Positions 1-6,828 of a stretch of 64,000 nt of DNA are shown piece by piece. The stretch comes from a bacterium (GTDB lineage Bacteria; Pseudomonadota; Gammaproteobacteria; Pseudomonadales; Moraxellaceae), in contig JAQSDB010000010.1 of assembly GCA_029945725.1 (NCBI GenBank), forward strand, positions 1 to 64,000, given 5' to 3'. Every line of letters starts with the position of its first letter. The first letter of the stretch is position 1. The notes beneath the pieces are model-generated. The model was not told the origin of the DNA, made no database searches, and saw only the letters and a list, made by a program, of their open reading frames with translations. The translations under genes were made by a program, and so were the position numbers.

Positions 1-86
1 AGCGAATCCTTCGGATCGTCATCGAAATCGGCTCAGAATCAAAATACAAGGCTTTCTTGGTACACATGGTGAGAATGGAGAGGTAA
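1..86 (+). CDS. 3' end of an unidentified gene
   Basis: An open frame enters from the left edge, reading RILRIVIEIGSE near its start and ending in VRMER followed by TAA at 84-86. The last A of the stop is the first base of the next gene's ATG (TAATG), so the two genes are very likely translationally coupled in one operon. Only 27 residues are visible, too few to name a family. The overlap suggests a product working with the TIR-like protein downstream. Confidence 0.45.
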   Translation, partial: RILRIVIEIGSESKYKAFLVHMVRMER

Positions 87-832
87 TGAAGGGCATCTCA
101 AGCAAGATTGAGGAACTAATTGATGCGGCATGGAATTCCGCCAAGAATTCTGATTATCGGGCATGGGAAAATCGCACCTATGCGTTCTTAGCGTCGGGAA
201 TTGATGATTCTACGGCGAAGGTATTCAGAAAACTTGGCGAGGAGTCTTTTTCTGAAACCTGGACTAGTTGCAGGGAAAGGCAAGTCGGTCATCTTGAAGG
301 ATTGGCAGTAAAGGCATCTTACCAAGGGTTAGCTAACAGTTCCTCGGGCGCCGCTTCAGCTGCACATGCAACGGCACAGCAAACCAAAAAGGTATTCATT
401 GTTCATGGCCACGACAACGAGGCCAAAGAAACTGTTGCTCGTTTTCTGGAGCGACTTCGCCTGCAGCCAGTGATTCTTCACGAAAAGCCAAATGCAGGTA
501 GAACTATAATCGAGAAATTTGAGGTTTTTTCTGATGTTGGCTATGCGGTTGTCTTGCTTACGCCAGATGACATGTGCATACCAGTAGCCAGTCAGCAGAA
601 GCCGACTCCGCGAGCAAGACAAAATGTAATCCTTGAGTTGGGCTACTTCATGGGGAAGTTGTCGAGATTTCGTGTGTGCGCTCTATATAAAAAAGGTGTT
701 GATATTCCATCCGACTACCAAGGTGTGCTTTACATAGAAATGGATCAGCCTGGAGCTTGGAGGCAGAAACTGGCCCAGGAGCTCGTTGAGGCTAACCTGC
801 CAATTGATCTAGACGGCCTAATCCATTCCTAG
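86..832 (+). CDS. TIR-like nucleotide-binding effector (PF10137/CAP12-type)
   Basis: The protein has 248 residues. Residues 1-100 are a helical N-terminal part of unknown role, ending in a Ser/Ala-rich linker (about 85-100). Residues 102-245 match the TIR-like fold once called predicted nucleotide-binding protein: KVFIVHGHDN (102-111) forms the first strand and loop, VVLLTPDD (155-162) a central strand, and RQNVILELGYFMGKL (178-192) carries the conserved Glu184 expected at an NAD-cleaving site. Proteins of this family act as NADase effectors in CBASS/Pycsar-type and related antiphage systems, or stand alone. GGAGAG lies just before the ATG, which overlaps the upstream stop. No cyclase or sensor gene is visible, so the activating partner would be the truncated upstream gene or lie outside the window. 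The fold call is solid; the defence role is inferred. Confidence 0.8.
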   Translation: MKGISSKIEELIDAAWNSAKNSDYRAWENRTYAFLASGIDDSTAKVFRKLGEESFSETWTSCRERQVGHLEGLAVKASYQGLANSSSGAASAAHATAQQTKKVFIVHGHDNEAKETVARFLERLRLQPVILHEKPNAGRTIIEKFEVFSDVGYAVVLLTPDDMCIPVASQQKPTPRARQNVILELGYFMGKLSRFRVCALYKKGVDIPSDYQGVLYIEMDQPGAWRQKLAQELVEANLPIDLDGLIHS

Positions 833-975
833 GAAGCCTCGAAATTAAAGCAGCGGAGTAATTTAATTCTGGCAGATAATTATAGAATCACTCCGCGTAC
901 TTTGATTCAGGAGAAAGCAGTGCACATGGCAGCAATAACCCTCGCTTTAACTTCTTCCTGCTCTTGCCAGAAAAA

Positions 976-1125
976 ATGGCTCTGCGCATGAGTATCCGGA
1001 TCGCAATCGTTGCTCTCTTGTCTGCACTCCTGGGCGCCTGCCTGTATTGGCCCGGCGGGAGTGATCCTGCGGGCAGCAGGATCAAGGCGGAAATGGAGCC
1101 GGTTGTTGCCGCGGCCAGAGCCTAG
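976..1125 (+). pseudogene. Truncated first copy of the small lipoprotein gene
   Basis: This 49-codon frame (MALRMSIRIAIVALL...) is nearly identical to the first 49 residues of the intact gene at 1260-1619, including the lipobox LLGAC. It stops at TAG exactly at the duplication junction, where the intact copy continues with AYRAKYGAYP. The mature protein would be about 28 residues after Cys and lacks the whole C-terminal domain, so it is probably a non-functional relic. A tiny secreted lipopeptide cannot be ruled out. Confidence 0.65.
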
Positions 1126-1153
1126 GAATTAAGGGGTCAGAGTCATTTAATTC
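1126..1153. repeat. Inverted repeat GAATTAA-N14-TTAATTC
   Basis: The 7-bp arms GAATTAA (1126-1132) and TTAATTC (1147-1153) enclose GGGGTCAGAGTCAT. From memory, GGGGTCAGAGTC flanked by AATTAA arms recurs in many proteobacterial genomes as part of small mobile repeats linked to Y1-type transposases. It lies exactly at the start of the second duplication unit and may have promoted the duplication. Confidence 0.5.
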
Positions 1154-1209
1154 AGATGAATAATGATCAAATTACTCCGCTTCCTTTGATTCAGGAGAAT
1201 GCAGTGCGC

Positions 1210-1257
1210 ATGGCGGCAATAGCCCTCGCTTTCATTCCTTCCTGCTCTTGTCTGTAA
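1210..1257 (+). CDS. Possible 15-residue leader peptide
   Basis: An ATG at 1210, 9-13 bases after CAGGAG, opens a 15-codon frame (MAAIALAFIPSCSCL) that ends two bases before the lipoprotein ATG at 1260. The lipoprotein start has no Shine-Dalgarno of its own, so reading this leader could deliver ribosomes to it. The first duplication copy has a related leader that reads on to a TGA inside the lipoprotein frame. This is an inference from spacing only. Confidence 0.3.
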   Translation: MAAIALAFIPSCSCL

Positions 1258-1259
1258 AA

Positions 1260-1619
1260 ATGGTCCTGCGCATGAGTATCCGGATCGCAATCGTTGTTCT
1301 CTTGTCTGTACTCCTTGGTGCCTGCCTGTATTGGCCCGGCGGCAGTGATCCCGCGGGCAGCAGGATCAAGGCGGAAATGGAGCCGGTTGTTTCCGCGGCC
1401 AGAGCCTACCGGGCAAAGTACGGTGCGTATCCGACGTCACTGGATCGGCTGGTGCCGGAATTCACGGCTTCCTTGCCGTCGCGCGTGGCCTTGCAGTACA
1501 ACGCAGCAGAAGGCTCCATCGGCTTTATCTATTCACCCTCGCTGTGGCGGGGCAGTGTGGCAAGGTGCCGCACGGCTATCGAAAAAATCGAGTGGGTCTG
1601 TAGCGACTACAAGCTTTAG
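1260..1619 (+). CDS. Small pilin-like lipoprotein
   Basis: The product has 119 residues from this ATG, chosen because it matches the start of the duplicated copy; a TTG at 1248 is less likely. A signal peptide of about 18 hydrophobic residues ends in the lipobox LLGAC (Cys about residue 22), predicting a lipid-anchored envelope protein. The mature part has AARAYRAKYGAYPTSLDRL followed by a short strand-rich tail with two cysteines (ARCRTAIEKIEWVCSDY). A helix with YG.YP and then LD.LVP is typical of the soluble part of type II secretion pseudopilins (GspG-like), but the class III pilin leader is absent. Function unknown. Confidence 0.65.
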   Translation: MVLRMSIRIAIVVLLSVLLGACLYWPGGSDPAGSRIKAEMEPVVSAARAYRAKYGAYPTSLDRLVPEFTASLPSRVALQYNAAEGSIGFIYSPSLWRGSVARCRTAIEKIEWVCSDYKL

Positions 1620-1640
1620 CCACCAAGGCAGGGAGGGGAA

Positions 1641-1898
1641 ATGAACACAAAAGCCAAGTGCCAGAGTTGCGGCATGCCACTCAAGGCTGATCCTGGTCAT
1701 GGCGGAACCAATGCCGATGGCTCGCACAGCGATGAGTACTGCAGTTACTGCTATGCGAACGGCCGGTTCTTCCAGCCGGAGATGACCATCGACCAGATGA
1801 AGGCTCTGGTTGTCGCGAAGCTTCGGGAGAAAGGCTTTCCCGGGTTTGTCGCCCGTTTTTTTGCCAGTGGCTTAAGGAATCTCAAGCGCTGGCGCTAG
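1641..1898 (+). CDS. Zinc-ribbon domain protein (PF12674-like)
   Basis: This 85-residue protein has a strong ribosome site (GGGAGGGG) before its ATG. Residues 8-40 hold CQSCGMPLK and, about 20 residues later, EYCSYCYANGRF: two CxxC knuckles as in the small putative zinc-ribbon family. The C-terminal half (MTIDQMKALVVAKLREKGF) is a basic amphipathic helix. Family members are small soluble proteins of unknown role, sometimes beside transcription factors. It follows the lipoprotein gene by 21 bp and may share its transcript. Confidence 0.8.
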   Translation: MNTKAKCQSCGMPLKADPGHGGTNADGSHSDEYCSYCYANGRFFQPEMTIDQMKALVVAKLREKGFPGFVARFFASGLRNLKRWR

Positions 1899-1974
1899 CG
1901 GCCGGGCCTTCGCGGCAGCGAACGGTTCTGACGAACCGCCGCCGGGCGCAAACCCCGGATCACCAGGGATCATC

Positions 1975-2331
1975 ATGAATACCGCGCAACTGAAGGATTT
2001 CTGCAGCCGCTTGCCGGGCAGTGCTTCGCGCCTGTACGAGCCGCCTTCGAGCATTCTGGTTTATTCGGTGGGCGAGAAGAAATTTGCCTACTTCAAGACC
2101 AGCGAACCCGAACGCTGGCGCTTCAGCATCCGCGTGCCGCCGGACCGTTTCACCGAACTCACGGATGTTCCCGGCATCAAGCCGGCGCGGTATATGGGGC
2201 GCTTTGGCTGGATCACGATTGTGGATGTGCGACGCGTGCCGGTGGCCTATCTGACCGAGCTGGTGGAGTGGTCGTACAGCAAGGCGCTGGCATCACTCAG
2301 CAAGAAGCGCAGAGCCGGGCTGGCCGGCTAG
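1975..2331 (+). CDS. MmcQ/YjbR family protein
   Basis: The 118-residue protein has the full YjbR layout: an N-terminal helix with F..LPG (residues 8-15), the strand GEKKFAYFKT (34-43), the loop VPPDRF, then the segment RYMGRFGWITIVD (66-78) and a final helix ELVEWSYSKALASL. These proteins adopt a CyaY-like fold and are annotated as possible DNA-binding proteins, although a cellular role is not well settled. AGGG lies 8 bp before the ATG. Bases 1899-1974 contain only a GC-rich hairpin. Confidence 0.8.
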   Translation: MNTAQLKDFCSRLPGSASRLYEPPSSILVYSVGEKKFAYFKTSEPERWRFSIRVPPDRFTELTDVPGIKPARYMGRFGWITIVDVRRVPVAYLTELVEWSYSKALASLSKKRRAGLAG

Positions 2332-2455
2332 ACGCATCACCTGCAAAAACATCCATCAGTGGCGCTGCCTGCAGGCTCTACACTCTCCCGGACAAAACCG
2401 GTCCGCTCTGTTGTTTCACGCCGCTTTTAGCGAGCAACGGGAAACGCGCAAGCAA

Positions 2456-3187
2456 CTAGTTCACCTTGCCTTCATCGAGCGTGGCGCGCCGTGCCGCATC
2501 AAGCTGCGTTTCAAGCCAGTGCGGATCGCGTGCAGCGGGTGACATGGCCTGCCACTGTGCCGTTATTTCTGCTTCGCGTTTTTTGTAGTCGCTCATGCGG
2601 GCTTGCTGTGCCTGCGCGACTTCCGGATCGGCTTTTGGCTCGGCGTCCACCAGGTTTTTTGTGCCAGTGTTCATGGCCTGCTGGCGCTGGCCGGCATCGG
2701 GAACAAGATCTTCCAGCAGTTGTGCCTGCAGGGTTTTCGCTTCGAAGCCGGTGACTTCCGTGCGGCTGACATGAAGCGGCAAGGCATCGAGCAGGTAGTG
2801 CGCCAGCGGCAGGCGCTCGGCCGGATAGTCGCCGTCCTGCCGCATTTTCTGCCAGAGCGCCACACGGTGCTGGAAGGTCAGGTATTCGCCAATGCGTGGC
2901 AGATCGCTTTCGCCGCCGGGTGTGGCGCGCATGGCGGCAACCATCTGCTGCCATTCCTGCTCGGGGACATCGGGCGGAGTGGCGTTACTGTTTTTGGTCA
3001 ACGTAAGCGGCGCCAGTATGGAGGAGTGTGTGACGCTGTTTGTTTGCGTCGTGCCGGCAGTTGCCTGGCCTGAACGGTTTTGTGCGCCCGGCATTCCGGA
3101 TTGCAGCCAGACCAGCGTGCCGGCACCGAGAGCCAGCAGGCCGATGATGAGGGTACGCGGTCGAAAAATCGTGTCGCGACTAATCAT
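2456..3187 (-). CDS. Membrane-anchored periplasmic protein, possible foldase-like partner of the esterase
   Basis: The protein has 243 residues. Residues 12-30 (TLIIGLLALGAGTLVWLQS) form one membrane segment or uncleaved signal, followed by a Ser/Thr/Gln-rich linker (35-70). The rest is helical and charged: ALWQKMRQDGDYPAERLPL, then a C-terminal run with KKREAEITAQWQAMSPAARD. The layout (anchor, variable linker, long helices, SPA.R near the C-terminus) recalls lipase foldases, but it is shorter than their usual length of about 340 and lacks the RxxFDY motif, so it is not called as one. It lies directly downstream of a secreted hydrolase on the same strand, as foldase genes do. Confidence 0.55.
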   Translation of the reverse strand: MISRDTIFRPRTLIIGLLALGAGTLVWLQSGMPGAQNRSGQATAGTTQTNSVTHSSILAPLTLTKNSNATPPDVPEQEWQQMVAAMRATPGGESDLPRIGEYLTFQHRVALWQKMRQDGDYPAERLPLAHYLLDALPLHVSRTEVTGFEAKTLQAQLLEDLVPDAGQRQQAMNTGTKNLVDAEPKADPEVAQAQQARMSDYKKREAEITAQWQAMSPAARDPHWLETQLDAARRATLDEGKVN

Positions 3188-3227
3188 GATGCGGGGTGCT
3201 CTTTCTGGATTTTTTCAGGGTTCACAT

Positions 3228-3277
3228 CCGGAAGGCGTCATGCACACGCAAGCGGTGCATGACGCCATCTCTTCCGG
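3228..3277 (-). promoter_or_regulatory. Large intercistronic hairpin
   Basis: GGCGTCATGCAC (3234-3245) and GTGCATGACGCC (3255-3266) form a perfect 12-bp stem with a 9-base loop. Outside it, CCGGAAG (3228-3234) can pair with CTTCCGG (3271-3277) across a 4-base bulge. It fills the gap between the esterase gene and its downstream partner on the minus strand. No U-run follows on that strand, so it is more likely an mRNA stability or processing element that sets unequal expression than a terminator. Confidence 0.6.
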
Positions 3278-3289
3278 CTTGCGTGCGCC

Positions 3290-4642
3290 TCAGGCGAGAC
3301 CAAGCACGTTGATCAGGAACCACTCCACGGCGGTAGTGGGCTGCATCTTCTGTGTCTTCTGGTTGGCGCGAATCACAGCGACGCCCGATGTGCTGAGCAG
3401 GTTATCCACGAACGTGCCCACGGACGGAATCAGCAGCTCGTCAATGCCGGTGCCATCAAAGCTGGCAATCGTCAGGCAGTGCGACATGTTCACCGGGCGG
3501 CCGTAGGGAATGTAATAGCCGAGATTGGCGGGGGCCAGGTTCATGGCCTTGGTCCAGGCGCTGATGTCCTGTCGCCATTTTGCATTGATCAACTGTTTTT
3601 GCAGATCGCCGCTGGCATTTTTGATTTCAGGAAAAAATTCCAGATAGGAGAACCGGGAAAAATCGGCATCTTCCTGGAAGAGTGCAAAACCGAGACGGTC
3701 GTTCGGAAACAGTCTGGCGAGGCCGACAGTAACCGAGCCCATGTTGTTCACATCAAACGTGCCCGGGTATTTCTGGAAACTCTGCGTGATGATGCCGGCG
3801 CTGTCATCCAGACCCCAGGCGCTGCGGATGGTGTTGTGCAGGGGCAGTGACGGATATTGCGCTGCGCTGCCGTTGCGCGGGGCCGGGTAGAGCGGGCCGG
3901 AATCGGCCAGCAGTGCCGAGCGCTTCGGGTTCAGGCTTTCGCGAATGGCGGCATATTGCGCCGTGGAGCCGACACCGCCGGCTGAAAATCCTGTCACCAG
4001 CAGCTGATCCGGTCGCGCCATGTTCTTTTTCATCCAGGCGGCCACCGCCTGCACATTGACGTTGCCGCGATGGTATTCAACGCGCGGACTGGCCGGATCT
4101 TCATCCGAATACACCGAGACCTTGTTGCCAAGATGCGTGTCGCCGGTGCAGTAGCTCACGTACACCATGTTCCAGCTTTGCGTTTGCACGGTAGTGCCGA
4201 GCAGCGCCACGCGTGAGGTAAACGGCGTCACCAGCCCCAGTTTTGCCTGCGCATCGAGTGACGACATGTAGTTTTCGGGAATGCCGTTCGGATTGACGGC
4301 CGAGAGAATGCTGCCGCTCTTGTTGACGCAGGTTCCCTGTGTCCAGCAGGCGCCGCCGCCTTCAAACATCACCATGGTTTTTGTGGTGAGCGGATTGCGG
4401 TTGACGAAAAAACGGTAAGGCGATCCATCGGCACACGCGGCACCGGAAGCAGCGGGCAGCGTTACCGTTTCCCATACGTAGGGCAGGGCGTTGGCGGCGG
4501 TCGGCAGCAGAATGCTGAGCGCGGCCCAGCGGCGGATGGTTCGCCTGAAGGCGGGATTGCCGAGAAAAGGCAAGGCTGCCTGCAGCGAGTGACTGGCGCT
4601 TGCCAGTGCATGGGCGAATGAACGGGTGACGGGATTCAACAT
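3290..4642 (-). CDS. Secreted pectinacetylesterase/notum-family hydrolase
   Basis: The start at 4642 is chosen because AAGGAGA sits 8 bp upstream; a frame 20 codons longer has no such site. The product has 450 residues. The N-terminus carries a twin-arginine-like basic stretch and a hydrophobic core (RRWAALSILLPTAANA) for export. The mature enzyme shows MFEGGGACW, the family oxyanion-hole motif, the nucleophile elbow GFSAGG with Ser220, and a late HC (VNMSHCLT) for the catalytic His. The many cysteines fit disulfides in an exported protein. Related bacterial enzymes (vtpJ-therm group) remove acetyl or acyl groups from polysaccharides or lipids; the substrate cannot be read here. Confidence 0.8.
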   Translation of the reverse strand: MLNPVTRSFAHALASASHSLQAALPFLGNPAFRRTIRRWAALSILLPTAANALPYVWETVTLPAASGAACADGSPYRFFVNRNPLTTKTMVMFEGGGACWTQGTCVNKSGSILSAVNPNGIPENYMSSLDAQAKLGLVTPFTSRVALLGTTVQTQSWNMVYVSYCTGDTHLGNKVSVYSDEDPASPRVEYHRGNVNVQAVAAWMKKNMARPDQLLVTGFSAGGVGSTAQYAAIRESLNPKRSALLADSGPLYPAPRNGSAAQYPSLPLHNTIRSAWGLDDSAGIITQSFQKYPGTFDVNNMGSVTVGLARLFPNDRLGFALFQEDADFSRFSYLEFFPEIKNASGDLQKQLINAKWRQDISAWTKAMNLAPANLGYYIPYGRPVNMSHCLTIASFDGTGIDELLIPSVGTFVDNLLSTSGVAVIRANQKTQKMQPTTAVEWFLINVLGLA

Positions 4643-5459
4643 GCCGGTTCTCCTTTTGGCAGTTTCGGTTGGTGCACACGTGTTTTTTAAGTGACGGCAC
4701 AAACCAGAGACTTCCGTGCTGCTCTTGTCGATGCTGGGGCGACACTAGTCCCGCACTTTTGCTAAATCAATAGAAGCTGATGGTTATTCAGTTTGCGGAC
4801 GGGGCTGCTTTTTATGCAGTTTTCATGGCGCGGGCCTGCTTCCGTGCGGCACAGAAAAACCAATATGAATCATGGTGTTGTGCTTTCTGGCGCCAGGAGA
4901 TTCCGCCGTTTTTGCGGCCAGTGCTGCTGGCCTGGAAGACGGAGTGAGGGGCTTGCAGCTGATCGGCAGGGGGCTTTTTACCCTTCTTTGGGAGGGGGAA
5001 ATAACGGCCCTGAAACAGCCTCTGCCGGTGCCGGAAAAGCCTTTGTGTCGGCTTCGCCGGTTGGTGTGGCAAAAAGACTGCGTTGAGGAAATGGCCGCAC
5101 ACGATGTTTGCATGCCCGATGCGTAATACGTGTTACGGCGCATGAGGTGGTGCAGGGGGCTGTGAAAAATTGCCGGCACCGCATTTTTAAATCGACAGCT
5201 TCGTGCAGTAAATCCGGAAAAGACAATCATCAAAGATAATCACCAAAGACCATCAGCAATGGTAACTGCGATTGATCTGAACGAATGACCAGCGCGATCA
5301 AGTGCTTCACGATCACGTTTAGGGTTTTTCATTTTTTGAAAAAAGAAACGCGGACGGCATACGCCATTCATGAAAAACGGCATGGATTAAAAAGCTGTTT
5401 TCAAGGGATTTCCCCGGCGAGTCGCGGCCCGGCAGCGGCGCCGATGCTCCTGCCCGCGC
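4643..5459. other. Gene-poor stretch
   Basis: About 800 bp without a convincing gene. Several frames of 80-136 codons exist on both strands, but they overlap one another, lack ribosome sites and have no recognisable motif. Bases 4643-4700 are the esterase leader. I see no tRNA, REP or insertion-sequence end here. Confidence 0.6.
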
Positions 5460-5489
5460 TTGACGCTCTTGTCGCACGGCACCTAGAAT
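5460..5489 (+). promoter_or_regulatory. Sigma-70 promoter of the tRNA operon
   Basis: TTGACG (5460-5465) and TAGAAT (5484-5489) are separated by 18 bp. A GC-rich discriminator (GCGCGCC) follows, typical of stable-RNA promoters under stringent control. Transcription should start near 5496, about 20 bases before the first tRNA. Confidence 0.8.
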
Positions 5490-5516
5490 GCGCGCCTCGT
5501 TCGCAGGTACGGATAC

Positions 5517-5592
<76 letters not shown>

Positions 5593-5611
5593 TCCGTACG
5601 CGAGAGTCTTT

Positions 5612-5687
5612 GTCCCCATCGTCTAGAGGCCTAGGACATCGCCCTTTCACGGCGGCAACCAGGGTTCGAATCCCTGTGGGGACGCCA
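5612..5687 (+). tRNA. tRNA-Glu (TTC)
   Basis: This is a 76-base cloverleaf with encoded CCA. The acceptor stem is GTCCCC...GGGGAC, the anticodon stem and loop CGCCC-TTTCA-C-GGCG carry TTC, and the T-arm is CAGGGTTCGAATCCCTG. It sits 19 bp after tRNA-Ala and shares its promoter and the terminator that follows. Confidence 0.97.
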
Positions 5688-5696
5688 TACAAACAG

Positions 5697-5728
5697 AAAA
5701 GCCCGTCATTTTCATGGCGGGCTTTTTT
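5697..5728 (+). terminator. Rho-independent terminator of the tRNA operon
   Basis: A 9-bp stem, GCCCGTCAT (5701-5709) with ATGGCGGGC (5714-5722), contains one G.U pair, a 4-base loop and six T residues after it. Four A residues precede the stem. Confidence 0.9.
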
Positions 5729-5864
5729 CATGTCTGCGCTCTGCCTGCGCGAGAGTAACGAGAGCGGGGGGCGACGGCTTTTTCCGGTTGGTGCGGCCTT
5801 GTGCGGCTGACCTTGCCGGCCCGGCATTCCATGGTGCAGCACGATTCAGGGAGCGAGCGGCGGC

Positions 5865-6761
5865 ATGTCATCATTTTCCATAAAGCACCTGCTGTCCGGC
5901 CGGCAATGGCAGCGATTCCTGCTGCTGACGGCTTTCATCACGGCGGCGGTACCGGTCATGGCATCCGATTTCTTCACCGATTTTCCGCAGCACCGTTATC
6001 GCATCGTGGCCGCGCAGGTCTATACGCCGTCCGGGTGGCCGCAGGCGCTCAAGGGGGATCTTTACCTGCCGCGTTCGCCGAGTGCTTCTGTGCCGGTGGT
6101 GCTGGTTGTGCACGGGGGCTCCTGGCAGGCCGGTGCGCGTGATGACTACGATATTGCCAAAGTGGCGAAGGCACTGGCCGTGCACGGTTATGCGGCTTTC
6201 TCCATTGATTACCGGCTGGCTCCGCAGAACCGGCATCCGGCGCAGTTGCAGGACATGCAGCAGTCACTGCGCTGGTTGCAGGCGCATGCGGGTGACTATC
6301 GGCTGGACATGCACCGGCTTTCGGCCTGGGGTTATTCCGCGGGAGCCCATCTGGTTTCCTTGCTGGCGGTGCAGCCTGATATGCCCGGGCTGCCGCCACT
6401 GAGGGCGGTGGTTGCCGGTGGCACGCCGGCCGACCTGCGCGTTTATCCCGATTCACCGGCCGCCAAAGCCCTGCTCGGCAGCCGGCCGGCCGAGTCACCG
6501 GAGCTTTATAAGGAAGCCTCGCCACTGGCGCTGGTTCGCCCCGGTCTGCCGCCGTTTTTTCTCTACCACGGTGCCGTGGATGATCTGGTCTTGCCCTCAC
6601 AGGCCGAAAATTTTGCCAGCGCCTTGCGCGCGGACGGCGTGCCGGTGGAACTCCTGCTGCTGCCGGACTACGGCCATGTCAAAACCGCCCTGTTCCAGGG
6701 CAGGTCCGCACCGGCGGCACTCAATTTTCTGGATCGGCAAACTTCGTCACAGACGCCCTGA
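5865..6761 (+). CDS. Exported alpha/beta-hydrolase esterase (BD-FAE/HSL-like)
   Basis: The protein has 298 residues. Residues 10-34 form a signal peptide with hydrophobic core FLLLTAFITAAVPVMA. The fold is marked by VVLVVHGGSW (oxyanion-hole HGGSW, about residues 79-85), SIDYRLAP, the nucleophile elbow GYSAG with Ser158, an Asp-containing loop (HGAVDDLV) and the final His in YGHVKT. This pattern is shared by small carboxylesterases, BD-FAE-type feruloyl or acetyl-xylan esterases and kynurenine formamidases. With a signal peptide it should act in the periplasm on acyl esters. AGGGAG lies upstream of the ATG. Exact substrate unknown. Confidence 0.8.
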   Translation: MSSFSIKHLLSGRQWQRFLLLTAFITAAVPVMASDFFTDFPQHRYRIVAAQVYTPSGWPQALKGDLYLPRSPSASVPVVLVVHGGSWQAGARDDYDIAKVAKALAVHGYAAFSIDYRLAPQNRHPAQLQDMQQSLRWLQAHAGDYRLDMHRLSAWGYSAGAHLVSLLAVQPDMPGLPPLRAVVAGGTPADLRVYPDSPAAKALLGSRPAESPELYKEASPLALVRPGLPPFFLYHGAVDDLVLPSQAENFASALRADGVPVELLLLPDYGHVKTALFQGRSAPAALNFLDRQTSSQTP

Positions 6762-6828
6762 TGGCAAGGTGCAGCGGTCGCCGGGAGCTGTGATAGAGTC
6801 GGGCCTTCTCGAACGTGGAGAGACAGTC

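Larger units (their letters stand above)
842..1409 (+). repeat. Imperfect 284-bp tandem duplication
   Basis: Bases 842-1125 and 1126-1409 align end to end with a constant offset of 284. Examples are TTTGATTCAGGAGAA at 901 and 1185, and the lipoprotein start codons at 976 and 1260. Each unit opens with an AT-rich inverted motif (GAAATTAA...TTAATTC or GAATTAA...TTAATTC) and contains the leader plus the first 49 codons of a lipoprotein gene. Many substitutions separate the copies, so the duplication is old or arose from diverged paralogues. Confidence 0.8.

Noticed and set aside
2456-3187. Calling the esterase partner a lipase foldase (LipB/Lif)
   Set aside because: The length is about 100 residues short and RxxFDY is missing; only the general layout agrees.
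4793-5233. Five overlapping frames of 82-136 codons in the gap before the tRNAs
   Set aside because: None has a ribosome site, a motif or consistent codon use, and they lie on both strands over the same bases.
6412-6828. Long N-terminal extension of the GAF-HD-GYP protein
   Set aside because: The extension lies in another frame of the esterase gene and is Arg/His/Cys-rich. A good ribosome site and the GAF domain start at 6829.
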